NCBI GenBank assembly: GCA_002348005.1
Contig: DDYQ01000158.1
Span: 5,220 to 12,614, forward strand
Reading direction: 5' to 3'
DNA length: 7,395 nucleotides
Source: Desulfobacteraceae bacterium UBA2230
GTDB lineage: Bacteria > Desulfobacterota > Desulfobacteria > Desulfobacterales > Desulfosarcinaceae
The notes under the pieces are model-generated. The model was not told where the DNA came from, did no database searches, and was given only the letters and a program-made list of their open reading frames with translations. A program made the translations under genes and the position numbers. Position 1 is the stretch's first letter, and every line of letters begins with the position of its first letter. Positions 6,664 to 7,395 of this stretch are shown piece by piece.

Positions 6664-6786
6664 GTGGGAGCGAAAGGATGGGACAGGGCTGACGACGCTT
6701 CGAACCGCACCCCGATAACCCATGCTTGATCTTGTTCCGGCGATATGATTGTGTGATTTGGAGCCGTCATTCGCTTCCCGATTGCC

Positions 6787-6802
6787 AGGCACGCGAAATG
6801 CA
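6787..6802 (+). promoter_or_regulatory. candidate sigma-54 (-24/-12) promoter for the clpX-like gene
   Basis: AGGCACGCGAAATGCA matches the sigma-54 consensus TGGCACG-N4-TTGCW at 10 of 12 defined positions. The two invariant doublets GG (6788-6789) and GC (6800-6801) are at the required 10-base separation. Transcription would start near 6813, leaving a leader of about 48 bases before the ATG at 6861. I found no convincing sigma-70 -35/-10 pair in the 6584-6860 gap: a TATGAT at 6744-6749 has no partner at proper spacing. A short palindrome TGCAT/ATGCA (6799-6812) overlaps the -12 region. Confidence 0.5.
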
Positions 6803-6860
6803 TATCCATGCAGCCGGACGAATGATGGTTATCGTAGGAAAAACTTTCTAGGAATGACCC

Positions 6861-7395
6861 ATGGCCAAACGAAAAGATAATCCCTCTATTTTTTGTTCAT
6901 TCTGCGGCAAGAGCCAGGACGCGGTCAGAAAACTGATCGCCGGCCCGGCTGTCTATATCTGCGATGCATGCGTCAAAACTTGCGGCGAACTGCTCGAGGA
7001 CGGACTGCTGGAGGAAGAACGCGGTTTTCGCGAGAAGCTCACCCCCCGGCAGATTCGCGAGAAACTCGACGAGTACGTTATCGGCCAGGATATGGCCAAA
7101 AAGATCCTGGCGGTGGCGGTATACAACCACTACAAGCGGATCGATACGCAGGCCGGCAAGAAGGGGGTGGAGGTCCAGAAAAGCAATGTGATGCTGATCG
7201 GCCCCACGGGCACGGGCAAGACCCTGTTGGCCGAGACCATGGCGCGCTTTCTCAATGTCCCTTTCGCCGTGGCGGACGCCACCAGCTATACCGAAGCCGG
7301 CTATGTGGGTGAAGACGTGGAAAACATGATCCTCTACCTGCTGCAGAACGCCGACTACGACGTGGAACAGGCCCAGCGCGGCATCATCTATATTG
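6861..7395 (+). CDS. clpX: ClpX-type AAA+ protein unfoldase, N-terminal part (3' end outside window)
   Basis: The first 178 residues of a ClpX-family ATPase, which is normally about 415-425 residues. ClpX unfolds tagged substrates in the cytoplasm and feeds them to the ClpP peptidase. The N-terminal zinc-binding domain is present with Cys12, Cys15, Cys34 and Cys37. The AAA+ module starts near [20 protein letters not shown] (60-79), with Walker A GPTGTGKT (114-121) and the ClpX hallmark [12 protein letters not shown]. The frame reaches GIIYI just before Walker B at the window edge, so the rest cannot be judged. Compared with typical ClpX it reads GTGKT for [13 protein letters not shown] for QTLAR.L and DATSYTEAG for DATTLTEAG. 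No clpP lies directly upstream. Both points suggest a paralog rather than the housekeeping copy. The start is supported by AGGA (6850-6853), 7 bases before the ATG. Confidence 0.92.
   Translation, partial: MAKRKDNPSIFCSFCGKSQDAVRKLIAGPAVYICDACVKTCGELLEDGLLEEERGFREKLTPRQIREKLDEYVIGQDMAKKILAVAVYNHYKRIDTQAGKKGVEVQKSNVMLIGPTGTGKTLLAETMARFLNVPFAVADATSYTEAGYVGEDVENMILYLLQNADYDVEQAQRGIIYI

Noticed and set aside
6691..6720. Heat-shock (sigma-32) promoter before clpX, suggested by CTTCGAA and CCCCGATA
   Set aside because: The two elements are too close together and imperfect, with almost no spacer compared with the usual 13-15 bases.
6600..6770. Possible 56-residue small protein on the minus strand upstream of the VUT-type gene
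   Set aside because: GC at third codon positions is only about half, unlike the neighbouring genes. The Shine-Dalgarno sequence is poorly spaced and the frame covers the regulatory region, so I do not call it.

Overview
The window is a GC-rich bacterial stretch, probably from a Gram-negative anaerobe of the Desulfobacterota/Deltaproteobacteria type. That guess rests on GC-rich codon use, a soluble (non-lipoprotein) periplasmic binding protein with a Sec signal peptide, and the sigma-54-style promoter; no marker here fixes the taxon.

Layout. Positions 1-147 (+) hold the C-terminal end of a membrane protein. It runs 50 bases into the 3' end of a convergent gene (98-679, -) for a small all-helical, possibly ferritin-like protein. 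Positions 680-872 carry that gene's ribosome site and a weak terminator-like hairpin, and no gene. From 5983 down to 873, all on the minus strand, lies a compact purine-uptake operon. It encodes a BMP/PnrA-family periplasmic binding protein (4913-5983), two BPD_transp_2 permeases (3816-4880 and 2902-3819, overlapping as ATGA), a xanthine-guanine phosphoribosyltransferase Gpt (2375-2869), and a double-domain ABC ATPase (873-2375, overlapping gpt as TAATG). Upstream on the same strand, after 75 bases, is a short VUT/YhhQ-like membrane protein (6059-6583). A 277-base divergent intergenic region then leads to a ClpX-type AAA+ unfoldase gene (6861 onward, +) that runs off the window.

How it fits together. 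The binding protein would capture a nucleobase or nucleoside in the periplasm. The two permeases and the ATPase would import it, and Gpt, translated in tandem with the ATPase, would trap guanine, xanthine or hypoxanthine as the nucleotide. The VUT neighbour belongs to a family that includes transporters of queuosine precursors, which are 7-deazaguanines, so the locus may have a wider purine-like substrate theme.

Most notable signals: (1) a textbook intrinsic-terminator structure, an 11-bp perfect GC-rich stem followed by a T tract, lies inside the first codons of the first permease gene and just after the binding-protein gene; (2) a good -24/-12 sigma-54 promoter lies before clpX, with a perfect inverted repeat about 160 bases upstream of the predicted start that could bind an enhancer-binding protein; (3) gpt is embedded in a BMP-type transporter operon of unusual gene order. 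I did not find convincing evidence of a wholly new system. The regulatory structures are the most promising part.
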